Of a stretch of 24,767 nucleotides of DNA, positions 16,082-22,665 are shown one piece after another; positions within the stretch are counted from its first letter, which is position 1; each line of letters begins with the position of its first letter. A model generated the notes under the pieces. The model was not told where the DNA came from. It ran no database searches and saw only the letters and a program-made list of their open reading frames with translations. The translations under genes and the position numbers were made by a program. The stretch is from positions 1 to 24,767 of the forward strand of contig CAZSMU010000042.1 of the NCBI GenBank assembly GCA_964607915.1, given 5' to 3'. The stretch is from JADJPL01 sp964607915. GTDB lineage: Bacteria; Bacteroidota; Bacteroidia; Chitinophagales; Saprospiraceae.

Positions 16082-16145
16082 ATAGCACAGTATGTGCCAA
16101 ATCGCAAGAAGTGCCAAAATTGCAGACAAACCTGCCAAAATTGCA
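16082..16145 (-). promoter_or_regulatory. Upstream region of groS with three direct repeats and a sigma-54-like motif
   Basis: On the plus strand TGCCAAAATTGCA occurs exactly at 16112-16124 and 16133-16145, and as TGCCAAATCGCA at 16095-16106. The repeats are spaced 17 and 21 bp apart, like operator iterons. On the minus strand the innermost copy reads TTTGGCACATACTGTGCTAT (16101-16082), with GG and GC exactly ten bases apart as in -24/-12 promoters. It also contains the inverted repeat GCACA-GTA-TGTGC. The groS ATG lies about 50 bp downstream. The repeats are direct observation; promoter or operator function is inferred. Confidence 0.4.
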
Positions 16146-16174
16146 TAATTCTGTACAAATTGTCGGAAAGAGAA

Positions 16175-16252
16175 AGGGCTGTATCCGCACACTAGCCTGG
16201 CGCAGCGCCCGCGAGGAGCAGCACAGGCTGGCAGTGGCTCGGATACAGCCCT
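16175..16252 (-). terminator. Long hairpin after secG, candidate terminator or structured RNA
   Basis: A perfect 13-bp inverted repeat, AGGGCTGTATCCG (minus, 16252-16240) with CGGATACAGCCCT (16187-16175), continues inward through CACT/AGTG and AGCCTG/CAGGCT. This gives about 23 paired bases around a GC-rich loop. On the minus strand a pyrimidine tract (TTTCTCTTTCC) follows. It starts 22 bp after the secG stop, so termination of the rdgB-secG cluster is the likely role, although the T-run is interrupted. Confidence 0.6.
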
Positions 16253-16274
16253 GAAAAGCAGGTATGGCGTTCGG

Positions 16275-16538
16275 TTACTGCGGAGGTACCGGGAGTTGAT
16301 CTACTGGCAGGGATGAGTTGGTGACGACGGTGGCTACGATGCAGAGCACAAAGAGCGCCGCAGCGAGGTACCAAGTCAGTTTTTCGATAAAGTCGGCGGA
16401 TTTGGCTGCGCCGAAGAGCTGGTTGGCCTGAGATCCGCCCAAAGTGGCATCCACACCGCCTCCTTTGGAGTTTTGGATGAGGACGACCAGAATCAGCAGT
16501 ACGCTGACGATAGCGATCAGGATGGTTATAAGCGTCAT
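16275..16538 (-). CDS. secG: Preprotein translocase subunit SecG
   Basis: This 87-residue inner-membrane subunit of the SecYEG channel has two hydrophobic helices (about residues 3-22 and 52-73). They flank the conserved cytoplasmic segment QNSKGGGVDATLGGSQANQLFGAAKS, a hallmark of SecG. Length is normal for Bacteroidota. Its ATG overlaps the stop of the preceding TPR-like gene (ATGA, 16538-16535), implying translational coupling. A long hairpin follows. Confidence 0.96.
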   Translation of the reverse strand: MTLITILIAIVSVLLILVVLIQNSKGGGVDATLGGSQANQLFGAAKSADFIEKLTWYLAAALFVLCIVATVVTNSSLPVDQLPVPPQ

Positions 16539-17470
16539 GGTATTGAATTTTTCAATTTTTCTATTTGCCCCGCAAAGAAAGCAGTTTTTTCGGGAAATTT
16601 CAAAATCAATCGCCTATAAACCGCAATAGCGGTCTGAAAATCGCCTTGGCGAACGAGTATATCAGCGTAGGTTTCAGATGCAAGGCCCTCGTGGTCCAGG
16701 ACGCTGTGTGCGGCGCCTTCCGGCATTTCAGGTCCGCAAGCGTCTGGTTTTGGGGTGTCGGAAGAGAAGAGCCGCTGGTAGAGCTCGTTCAGGCGTTGGG
16801 TGAACGTCTTTTCGCGTTCGGCTTCCTGCCAACTGGCGAAGCGGGATTTGGGCAAGGGCGTGGCGCCTGCCCCGGGATTCGGTGCGGTGGGGTAGGGAAG
16901 CAGCACTTCTTCCTTGTGTTTTTTTCGCAGCACATGGGCCGGAAAATCCTCTGTATGGGTAAAAGATGTTTTTTCTTCTTGCGCGTCTCCTTGTGCGGGA
17001 AAGGAATCGGCCAATAAAGCCTCGAGCTTCTGTCGGATGAGCTGTGGATCGGAGGGTTCGGGTGCGGATTTGCGCTTCCGGGGGGAAAATTCCTGCTGCG
17101 TACTTTCCCTGGCCTGCAGTTCCTGCTGGAGCGGGGAATCCACCTTTAGCGGCAAGCGCAGGGGCAGTTGCCGAAGTTCCAGGATGTCTTCTTCCCCGGG
17201 GACGACGGGGCTCTGCGCGCTTTGGAGGAGCAGGGTGCTCAGCTGTTGCACAAAGGCGTAGAGTGCACGCCGATCGGTGCTGTACAGGCTGGCCTTTTGC
17301 AGGAGGCTTTCGGCATCCGGCCGGCTTTCGAGCCAGCTTTTCGCGAAGAGCAGCAGGCGTAGATTTTGGGCATACGGATACTCCAGCACGAGGGATTCGA
17401 GTTCCGCATAAGGCAAGCGATAGAGCCGTGCGGGGGAGGTCAGGAGTTCCACAAATTGCTCGGAGTGCAT
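16535..17470 (-). CDS. Conserved hypothetical protein with C-terminal TPR-like motif
   Basis: The protein has 311 residues and no signal peptide. The N-terminal 95 residues are helical (FVELLTSPARLYRLPYAELE; YPYAQNLRLLLFAKSWLE). A low-complexity Pro/Glu/Lys-rich middle (about 95-225) looks disordered. The C-terminus has a single helix pair typical of TPRs (ASETYADILVRQGDFQTAIAVYRRLILKFPEKTAFFAGQIEKLK, residues about 264-307, quoted discontinuously by family pattern). I recall proteins with this C-terminal pattern next to secG in other Bacteroidota, so the pairing looks conserved. It starts 6 bp after the rdgB stop and overlaps secG by four bases. Function is unknown; a link to export or envelope assembly is only suggested by context. 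Confidence 0.85.
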   Translation of the reverse strand: MHSEQFVELLTSPARLYRLPYAELESLVLEYPYAQNLRLLLFAKSWLESRPDAESLLQKASLYSTDRRALYAFVQQLSTLLLQSAQSPVVPGEEDILELRQLPLRLPLKVDSPLQQELQARESTQQEFSPRKRKSAPEPSDPQLIRQKLEALLADSFPAQGDAQEEKTSFTHTEDFPAHVLRKKHKEEVLLPYPTAPNPGAGATPLPKSRFASWQEAEREKTFTQRLNELYQRLFSSDTPKPDACGPEMPEGAAHSVLDHEGLASETYADILVRQGDFQTAIAVYRRLILKFPEKTAFFAGQIEKLKNSIP

Positions 17471-17476
17471 CTCTGC

Positions 17477-18067
17477 TTAGGATTTTTTTTCTTCAGTTTC
17501 CAAAAAATGCAGCAACTGCGCCACTGCTTTTCCCCGGTGACTTATGGCGTGTTTGGCCTCGGAGGGCATCTCTGCAAACGTATGGCCATGGCCTTCCGGG
17601 ATAAAAACCGGATCGTAGCCAAACCCGCCCTCACCCCGGGGCACATGGGCAATATGGCCTTCTACACAGCCCTCAAACAGGTACTCGCCGCCGTTCAGGA
17701 GAAGGGCAATGACCGTGCGGAACCTCGCCTTGCGGTTTTCCAGGCCTGCCATTTGTGCGAGTACGAGCTGAAGATTGGCAGAGGGGTCTTTTCCCTCCCC
17801 TGCGTAGCGGGCCGAATACACCCCCGGTGCCCCGTTGAGGGCGTCTACTTCGAGCCCCGTATCTTCGGCAAAGCAGTCGCTGTGGTAGCGTTGCGCCACA
17901 TAGCGGGCCTTGAGCAGGGCGTTGCCTTCAAAGGTATCGGCTGTTTCCGGGATGTCTTCCGTACACCCTATATCGGCGAGGCTGAGCAAGCGGTAGCGCC
18001 CGTCTAGTATCTGTTGCATCTCCTGCACTTTGTGCGGGTTGCCGGTAGCAAAAAGTAGCGTTTTCAT
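17477..18067 (-). CDS. rdgB: XTP/dITP diphosphatase (non-canonical purine NTP pyrophosphatase)
   Basis: This 196-residue cytoplasmic enzyme hydrolyses dITP and XTP to monophosphates, preventing their incorporation into DNA. Ham1/RdgB motifs visible are LLFATGNPHKVQEM (residues 4-17), FAEDTGLEVDALNGAPGVYSARYAG (about 63-87) and the substrate-binding GFGYDPVFIPEG (about 144-155). The end is SHRGKAVAQLLHFL. The open frame extends upstream to 18460, but the ATG at 18067 gives the family N-terminus and overlaps the stop of the preceding gene (ATGA). It belongs to the tightly packed unknown-rdgB-TPR-secG cluster. Confidence 0.95.
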   Translation of the reverse strand: MKTLLFATGNPHKVQEMQQILDGRYRLLSLADIGCTEDIPETADTFEGNALLKARYVAQRYHSDCFAEDTGLEVDALNGAPGVYSARYAGEGKDPSANLQLVLAQMAGLENRKARFRTVIALLLNGGEYLFEGCVEGHIAHVPRGEGGFGYDPVFIPEGHGHTFAEMPSEAKHAISHRGKAVAQLLHFLETEEKKS

Positions 18068-18495
18068 GACTTGGGAAACATTTGTTGAAGGGCTTGCCAG
18101 AGGGCAAGGCGCAAGACTTTGCCCCCTTCCTGCTTTTCTTTGAGCAAGGCAGGAAGGGAAGGCGCGCGCAAGATCGCCCGCTCCTGGAAAAGGATGGGCT
18201 TGTTGAGCGGAAGCGGGAATACGAGGCCACATTCGGAGGTGGACAAGCCGAACAGCAGGAGGTGGGAAAGGCGGTGCTGTCGGGCCAGGTGGGCCACCGC
18301 TACCTTTTCCTGCGCCGGCACCACAAAAAGCAGGGCATCGCGGGCTATGTCCAACTGCAATGCCTGGAGGATGCCCTGGAGCTGCCCCATCGCGTCCGGG
18401 GTGTGGTCGTCGGCGGGAAGCAACAACCCCAGCCCCTTTTCTCCCTGTCCGCCCATACACATTCCCCCGTGCGCCACAGACGGAGGATGAATCAT
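18064..18495 (-). CDS. Conserved hypothetical protein upstream of rdgB
   Basis: The protein has 143 residues from the ATG at 18495; an in-frame TTG at 18522 is an alternative start. Visible features are LLLPADDHTPDAMGQLQGIL, a central hydrophobic strand pattern (HLLLFGLSTSECGLVFPLPLNKPIL), and a C-terminal AILRAPSLPALLKEKQEGGK followed by LRLALWQALQQMF. I recall a conserved Bacteroidota family ending in an APSL...LW..L..LF pattern, with no established function. The stop overlaps the rdgB start by four bases, indicating coupling. It has no signal peptide or membrane helix. A role in nucleotide or DNA metabolism would follow only from the neighbour. Confidence 0.75.
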   Translation of the reverse strand: MIHPPSVAHGGMCMGGQGEKGLGLLLPADDHTPDAMGQLQGILQALQLDIARDALLFVVPAQEKVAVAHLARQHRLSHLLLFGLSTSECGLVFPLPLNKPILFQERAILRAPSLPALLKEKQEGGKVLRLALWQALQQMFPKS

Positions 18496-18613
18496 TTTAA
18501 ATTCAAAAAAACTATTTTTCAAAATATAATTTTATTTAGGAATATAAAAAAGGCGTATTCAAAATAAAATCAGGTAAACTGTAAAAAAGTTAGAATGTTA
18601 CTATAAAAATAGA

Positions 18614-18621
18614 TATTTTTG
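18614..18621 (+). promoter_or_regulatory. Candidate -7 element of the ilvE promoter
   Basis: TATTTTTG matches TAnnTTTG exactly and lies 17 bp before the ilvE ATG at 18639, within an AT-rich spacer. It argues against the in-frame GTG at 18621 as the start, because that codon overlaps the element. The -33 element is not clear. Confidence 0.45.
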
Positions 18622-18638
18622 TGCGAAAGCCATATACA

Positions 18639-19724
18639 ATGAACACAAAATATCCCATCTCGGTTACGCGCTGTGCGCAGTCCCGCGTCGGTGAGATTGA
18701 CTTTGACCACTTGCCCTTCGGAAAACACTTTTCCGACCACATGTTTGTAGTGGATTATGTGAAGGGGGAGTGGGTTTCCCCGCGCATCGTCCCCTTGTCT
18801 GATTTTAGCCTGCATCCGGCTACGATGGCCCTTCACTATGGGCAAGCCTTGTTCGAAGGCATGAAAGCTTCGCGCACCCCCGACGGCAGGATCCTCTTGT
18901 TCCGCCCCGACATGCACGCCGAGCGCCTGAACCGCAGTGCGGAGCGGCTGTGTATGCCCGCCCTGCCCGAAGATCTGTTCATGGAGGGCCTGTGCGCGCT
19001 CCTCAGCGTGGATGCCGACTGGATCCCCAACCGCGAAGGCCACTCGCTGTATATCCGCCCCACGATGTTTGCCACCGACGCCCATGTAGGGGTAAGGCCC
19101 TCGGAGACGTACCGCTTTTTCATCATGTCTTCGCCGGTAGGGGCGTATTATTCAAAGCCAATCCGGCTGCGGGCCGAAACGGAGTACGTGCGCGCCATCC
19201 GCGGCGGTACCGGGGAAGCCAAGGCGGCCGGCAACTATGCCGGGGCCCTGCTGGCAACCCGGGAAGCGCAGGCAGCCGGCTTTGACCAGGTGCTCTGGAT
19301 GGACGGCGTTTCGTTCAAGTACATCCAGGAAGTGGGTACAATGAATATATTTTTTATCCTGGACGGGAAAATCGTCACCCCGGCGACGGATGGAGCTATT
19401 TTGAAAGGCATCACCCGAAACTCTCTGCTGCAACTCTTCCGCGAGAAGGGATTTGTCGTGGAAGAGCGCCCCATCACGATAGATGAGTTGGTAGAAGCCT
19501 TTCATGCCGGGAAGCTGGAGGATGCCTTTGGCGCGGGGACGGCAGCCGTCATTTCCTACATTTCCGAGATTGCCTACGGCGACCTCATCCTGACGCTTCC
19601 GCCCGTCGAATCCCGTTCCATCAGCCGCATGGCGAAGGATGAGATCGATGGGATGCGCTCGGGCCGCATTGCAGACCGCCACGGCTGGATTGTACCGGTG
19701 GAGGTCGGAGTCCCGGTTGGATAG
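18639..19724 (+). CDS. ilvE: Branched-chain amino acid aminotransferase
   Basis: This 361-residue class IV PLP aminotransferase of the BCAT type II (eukaryote-like) group carries out the last step of Ile, Leu and Val synthesis, and the first step of their breakdown, using glutamate. The PLP lysine is K195 in GGTGEAKAAGNYAGALLA. Other landmarks are LHYGQALFEGMKA (66-78), SLYIRPTMFATD (about 136-147), EVGTMNIFF and LKGITRNSLLQL. Length is normal. The ATG at 18639 is preferred over an in-frame GTG at 18621, which overlaps a promoter-like element. It is monocistronic, ending at a bidirectional terminator. It complements the leu operon about 10 kb away. Confidence 0.96.
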   Translation: MNTKYPISVTRCAQSRVGEIDFDHLPFGKHFSDHMFVVDYVKGEWVSPRIVPLSDFSLHPATMALHYGQALFEGMKASRTPDGRILLFRPDMHAERLNRSAERLCMPALPEDLFMEGLCALLSVDADWIPNREGHSLYIRPTMFATDAHVGVRPSETYRFFIMSSPVGAYYSKPIRLRAETEYVRAIRGGTGEAKAAGNYAGALLATREAQAAGFDQVLWMDGVSFKYIQEVGTMNIFFILDGKIVTPATDGAILKGITRNSLLQLFREKGFVVEERPITIDELVEAFHAGKLEDAFGAGTAAVISYISEIAYGDLILTLPPVESRSISRMAKDEIDGMRSGRIADRHGWIVPVEVGVPVG

Positions 19725-19738
19725 CGGAATCCGGCGGG

Positions 19739-19793
19739 CAGAAAAAAGGGGGGCCAATCTTCGCTTAGCGAAGATTGGCCCCCCTTTTTTCTG
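19739..19793. terminator. Bidirectional intrinsic terminator between ilvE and the parAB cluster
   Basis: This is a perfect 27-bp inverted repeat with a single-base centre. Each arm reads CAGAAAAAAGGGGGGCCAAT and continues through CTTCGCT. The A- and T-runs on the outside supply a T-tract for both strands. It lies 14 bp after the ilvE stop and 33 bp after the convergent DUF5683 stop, so it can end transcription from both sides. Confidence 0.95.
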
Positions 19794-19826
19794 CCCCGAA
19801 CGGAAAATCGGCCGCTGACGGATGGG

Positions 19827-20441
19827 CTAAAAAGAGAACGCCAGGGCGAGGGCGGGGTAGGGGGCACGGCCGTTGCTGTGCTGTAGGGAAGGTTTCAGCT
19901 TTCCGCTCAGATCCTCGCTGATGTCAAAATTCTGTAGGTGGGCATCCACGAATGCCTCCACGGCTACGACCACATAAACGGCTGCCGTGCCGATATAGGA
20001 CAACTGCGTTTGTTTGTCGTATTGGTTGCGGAGGTTGCGTAGGGCGTTGGTGGAATTGATTTGCTTGCTGAATTCATGGGGTTTGTTTTGCAGTTGTAGT
20101 TCCAGGGCTGTTTTGAGCCGTTGGTAGCGGTCCTGGTTGTAATAGGTGATGTATGCCATAGTGCCTATAGCACCGTAGGCGACAGGGGCCTTCCACCAAC
20201 GGCCGTTGTAAATTTGCCCGCTGCCGGGCAACAGGAGGGAAAGGCGCAGGGAAGTTTTGGGGTTTGGGGGGGTACGGCGCAGGTTAAAGAACGTAGGCTT
20301 GCGCAGGGAATCCGAAGCGATTTCGCGGACGGGGGGGATGGAGTCCTGTGCAGGGGCCTCGTGCGGGTACAGCAGCGACGCGATGGCCAGGGCCAGGGCA
20401 AAGAGAGGAAAGAAGCTTGCGCGGGCGCAACGGTGCATCAT
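19827..20441 (-). CDS. DUF5683 domain protein
   Basis: The protein has 204 residues. An N-terminal signal-type hydrophobic segment (FFPLFALALAIASLL, about residues 10-24) ends at an Ala-rich site. The DUF5683 core follows: KTSLRLSLLLPGSGQIYNGRWWKAPVAYGAIGTMAY (about 62-97, a hydrophobic hairpin), an amphipathic linker, then a second membrane segment LSYIGTAAVYVVVAVEAFVDAHL. The motif PGxGQIYN and the VDAHL...FDIS ending are typical of the family, which in Bacteroidota commonly sits just after parB. Its ATG overlaps the parB stop by four bases. The function is unknown; an envelope location is likely. It ends at a shared bidirectional terminator. Confidence 0.9.
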   Translation of the reverse strand: MMHRCARASFFPLFALALAIASLLYPHEAPAQDSIPPVREIASDSLRKPTFFNLRRTPPNPKTSLRLSLLLPGSGQIYNGRWWKAPVAYGAIGTMAYITYYNQDRYQRLKTALELQLQNKPHEFSKQINSTNALRNLRNQYDKQTQLSYIGTAAVYVVVAVEAFVDAHLQNFDISEDLSGKLKPSLQHSNGRAPYPALALAFSF

Positions 20442-21328
20442 TCTTCAATGCGGTCTAATAGTTGATTGAGTTCTTCCACGGAGGAGAAAGGGATGCTGAT
20501 TTGCCCTTTACCTTCGCCCTGGAGTTTGATAGCCAGCTTTTTGGTACCGAAGAAGCTTCGGAACTGTTGCTGTACCTTATCGAAGTCATCGGGAAGCTTC
20601 GCGGTCTGCTTTTTGGCTTTGGGGTTCTGGTAGGCGGCGATGAGGGTTTCGAGAGCGCGTACGGAGAGGTCTTCGCGGAGGGTCTGGCGGAAGAGACTGT
20701 CGCGCAGCGCGTAGTCGTCGATTCCTGCCAGGGCGCGGGCGTGGCCCATGGAGAGCCGTGCGTCTTTGATGGCCTGTTGGATATCGGGCGGCAGTTTGAG
20801 GAGGCGCAGGTGGTTGGTAATGGTGCTCCGCTTTTTTCCGACGCGCTCGGCGAGCACTTCGTCGGTCAGCCGGCACTCTTCTTTCAGGCGCTGATAGGTG
20901 ATGGCCACTTCAATAGCGTTCAGGTTTTCGCGCTGGATATTTTCGACCAAGGCCATCTCCAGCATTTCCTGGTCGTTGGCGATGCGGATATAGGCGGGCA
21001 CCTCTTCGAGGCCAGCCATCCGGGAGGCGCGCAACCTGCGTTCTCCAGAAATGAGCTGGTACGCGTTGGGGGCCATGCGGCGCACGGTGAGCGGCTGTAT
21101 CAGGCCGTGGATGCGGAGCGAATCAGCCAGTTCATCGAGGGCTTCCGGGTTGAACGCGTTGCGCGGCTGGAACGGGTTGGCTTCGATTTCGGCTACGGGA
21201 ATCATGGCCACGGAATGGGCTAGTTCCTTGACGACCATTTCCTGGTCAATAGCGACCTGTTCGTCTATATTGGAGAGCAGGGCACGGATACCCAGACCCA
21301 GGTTTTGTTTATCCACTTTTTTCGCCAT
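20438..21328 (-). CDS. parB: Chromosome-partitioning protein ParB
   Basis: This 296-residue CTP-dependent DNA clamp loads at parS and works with ParA in chromosome segregation. The order is an N-terminal LGLGIRALLS segment, the CTP-binding ParB/Srx fold (IEANPFQPRNAF; ISGERRLRASRMAGL; ALVENIQRENLNAIE, about residues 49-140), and a helix-turn-helix (LTDEVLAERVGKKRSTITNHLRLL, about 153-176). A C-terminal dimerisation domain follows. All key ParB boxes are present. It starts 6 bp after the parA stop. No parS-like TGTTTCACGTGAAACA palindrome was noticed in this window. Confidence 0.97.
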   Translation of the reverse strand: MAKKVDKQNLGLGIRALLSNIDEQVAIDQEMVVKELAHSVAMIPVAEIEANPFQPRNAFNPEALDELADSLRIHGLIQPLTVRRMAPNAYQLISGERRLRASRMAGLEEVPAYIRIANDQEMLEMALVENIQRENLNAIEVAITYQRLKEECRLTDEVLAERVGKKRSTITNHLRLLKLPPDIQQAIKDARLSMGHARALAGIDDYALRDSLFRQTLREDLSVRALETLIAAYQNPKAKKQTAKLPDDFDKVQQQFRSFFGTKKLAIKLQGEGKGQISIPFSSVEELNQLLDRIEE

Positions 21329-21334
21329 GGCGCA

Positions 21335-22138
21335 TTAGTCGGTTATGGGTTGGGGTTCCCGTGCTTTGATGGGGTCGTTATTGCGTTTGAGGAACTCTTC
21401 GGCCAGGTTGAGGTAGTTGACTGCGCCTTTGCTGGCTGCGTTCAGCAAGACCACGGGCAGGTGCATATTGGGGGCTTCCCCTATCTTGGAGTTGCGGTGG
21501 ATGATCGTATCGAACACGCGCTCCTTGAAAATATCGCGCACCTCGCTGATGACTACGTTGGCCAGGCGGAGGCGGGGGTCGTACATCGTCAGGACGATTC
21601 CTTCTATTTGGAGCTTGGGGTTGAGTTGCTTTTTGACCAACTGGATGGTATCGTTGAGTTTGGCCAGTCCTTCCAGGGCAAAAAACTCACATTGCACCGG
21701 TACCAGAACAGAATCGGCGGCGCAGAGCGCGTTGACCGTGACCACCCCGAGTGAAGGTAGGCAGTCAATGATGACGTAGTCGTAGTAGTTGCTCAGTTTT
21801 TCAACCACTTTTTTCAGGAAAAATTCCCGGTTGGGGCGGCTGACCAGTTCCACTTCGGCGCCGACCAAGTTGATATCGGAGGGAAGGATGTGGAGATTGG
21901 GCGTATCGGTTTCGAAGATGGCATCGGTGGGATCGTGCCCGTGAACCATACAGTTGTAGATGGACACTTCGACGTCCTGCGGGAGGATACCTACGCCGGA
22001 GGAGGCATTGGCCTGCGGATCGGCGTCAATGATCAACACTTTCTTTTCGAAAATGGCCAGGCTTGCTGCCAGGTTTATGGCGGTGGTCGTTTTACCTACC
22101 CCGCCTTTCTGGTTGGCTATAGCGATTACTTTTCCCAT
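21335..22138 (-). CDS. parA: Chromosome-partitioning ATPase ParA (Soj type)
   Basis: This 267-residue deviant Walker-A ATPase forms DNA-bound gradients that move ParB-parS complexes. KGGVGKTTT (residues 11-19) contains the signature K11 and catalytic K16. LIIDADPQANASSG (about 36-49) is the A' box, and VIIDCLPSLG (about 121-130) is Walker B, with Leu where Pro is commoner. There is no N-terminal DNA-binding extension, so it is the chromosomal Soj-like form. The ATG at 22138 is preferred over an in-frame GTG at 22150. It follows the UPF0173 gene by 42 bp and precedes parB by 6 bp. Confidence 0.97.
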   Translation of the reverse strand: MGKVIAIANQKGGVGKTTTAINLAASLAIFEKKVLIIDADPQANASSGVGILPQDVEVSIYNCMVHGHDPTDAIFETDTPNLHILPSDINLVGAEVELVSRPNREFFLKKVVEKLSNYYDYVIIDCLPSLGVVTVNALCAADSVLVPVQCEFFALEGLAKLNDTIQLVKKQLNPKLQIEGIVLTMYDPRLRLANVVISEVRDIFKERVFDTIIHRNSKIGEAPNMHLPVVLLNAASKGAVNYLNLAEEFLKRNNDPIKAREPQPITD

Positions 22139-22180
22139 TTTGATGCGCACGTTAGGCCTTGAGGCCGCCGATTTCGGTTG

Positions 22181-22466
22181 TTAAAAATGCTTGCTGCTTC
22201 CAATCGGCAGCAAAATTAGCGCTTTTCCCTTATCCGTGAAAACTTTTTGGGCCGCGCTGTGATCCAATTTGATATATCCAAAGGAATCGTAGTGGATACC
22301 GACAACNNNNNNNNNNNNNNNNNNNNNNNNNNNNNNNNNNNNNNNNNNNNNNNNNNNNNNNNNNNNNNNNNNNNNNNNNNNNNNNNNNNNNNNNNNNNNN
22401 NNNNNNAAGGCGCTTTCCCCGGGTCTCGACGAGTACACAGGCGTGGCCGCAATAGGTGAGCTTCAT
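22181..22466 (-). CDS. UPF0173 metal-dependent hydrolase, interrupted by an assembly gap
   Basis: Both ends of a metallo-beta-lactamase-fold protein are visible around 100 undetermined bases. The N-terminus is MKLTYCGHACVLVETRGKRL. The C-terminus contains VVGIHYDSFGYIKLDHSAAQ, then KVFTDKGKALILLPIGSS. Both match the UPF0173 family, which is about 225 residues with an HxHxDH zinc site. That site would fall inside the gap. About 160 residues (roughly 0.5 kb) are therefore missing if the gene is intact. The two ends are in different frames because the N-run is a placeholder length, not evidence of a frameshift. The substrate is unknown. It is on the same strand as parA and may head that operon. 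Confidence 0.85.
22307..22406. other. Assembly gap of 100 N
   Basis: Exactly 100 undetermined bases interrupt the UPF0173 gene. The round number suggests a scaffold gap of unknown size. Comparison with family length predicts about 0.5 kb of missing sequence. Confidence 0.98.
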
Positions 22467-22665
22467 GGCAATAGCGTTAAATAAATTTTAAAAAACAGGC
22501 ATATTAAGGCAGGGGTATTTTTTATTCAAATAAAACCGACACCTTTATCGAATGATAGGACAAAATATTTTTTAACTGCTTTTAGGGCCGATTTGGATTC
22601 TCGTGCAGCGGCCGCCACGAAAAACTCCGTAAACGACCTTCAAACGCCTAAATTACCTCTATTCT

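Noticed and set aside
16032..16174. CIRCE element (HrcA operator) before groS
   Set aside because: No TTAGCACTC-N9-GAGTGCTAA match was found; the nearby GCACA-GTA-TGTGC is too short and differently spaced.
20438..22138. parS centromere site near parAB
   Set aside because: No TGTTTCACGTGAAACA-like palindrome was noticed; isolated CACGTG hexamers in leuC lack the flanking bases.
22601..22620. GC-rich hairpin with a GCGGCCGC core before the peroxidase gene, possibly a cloning linker
   Set aside because: It is a short imperfect stem in otherwise native sequence; chance occurrence is more likely and no vector sequence surrounds it.
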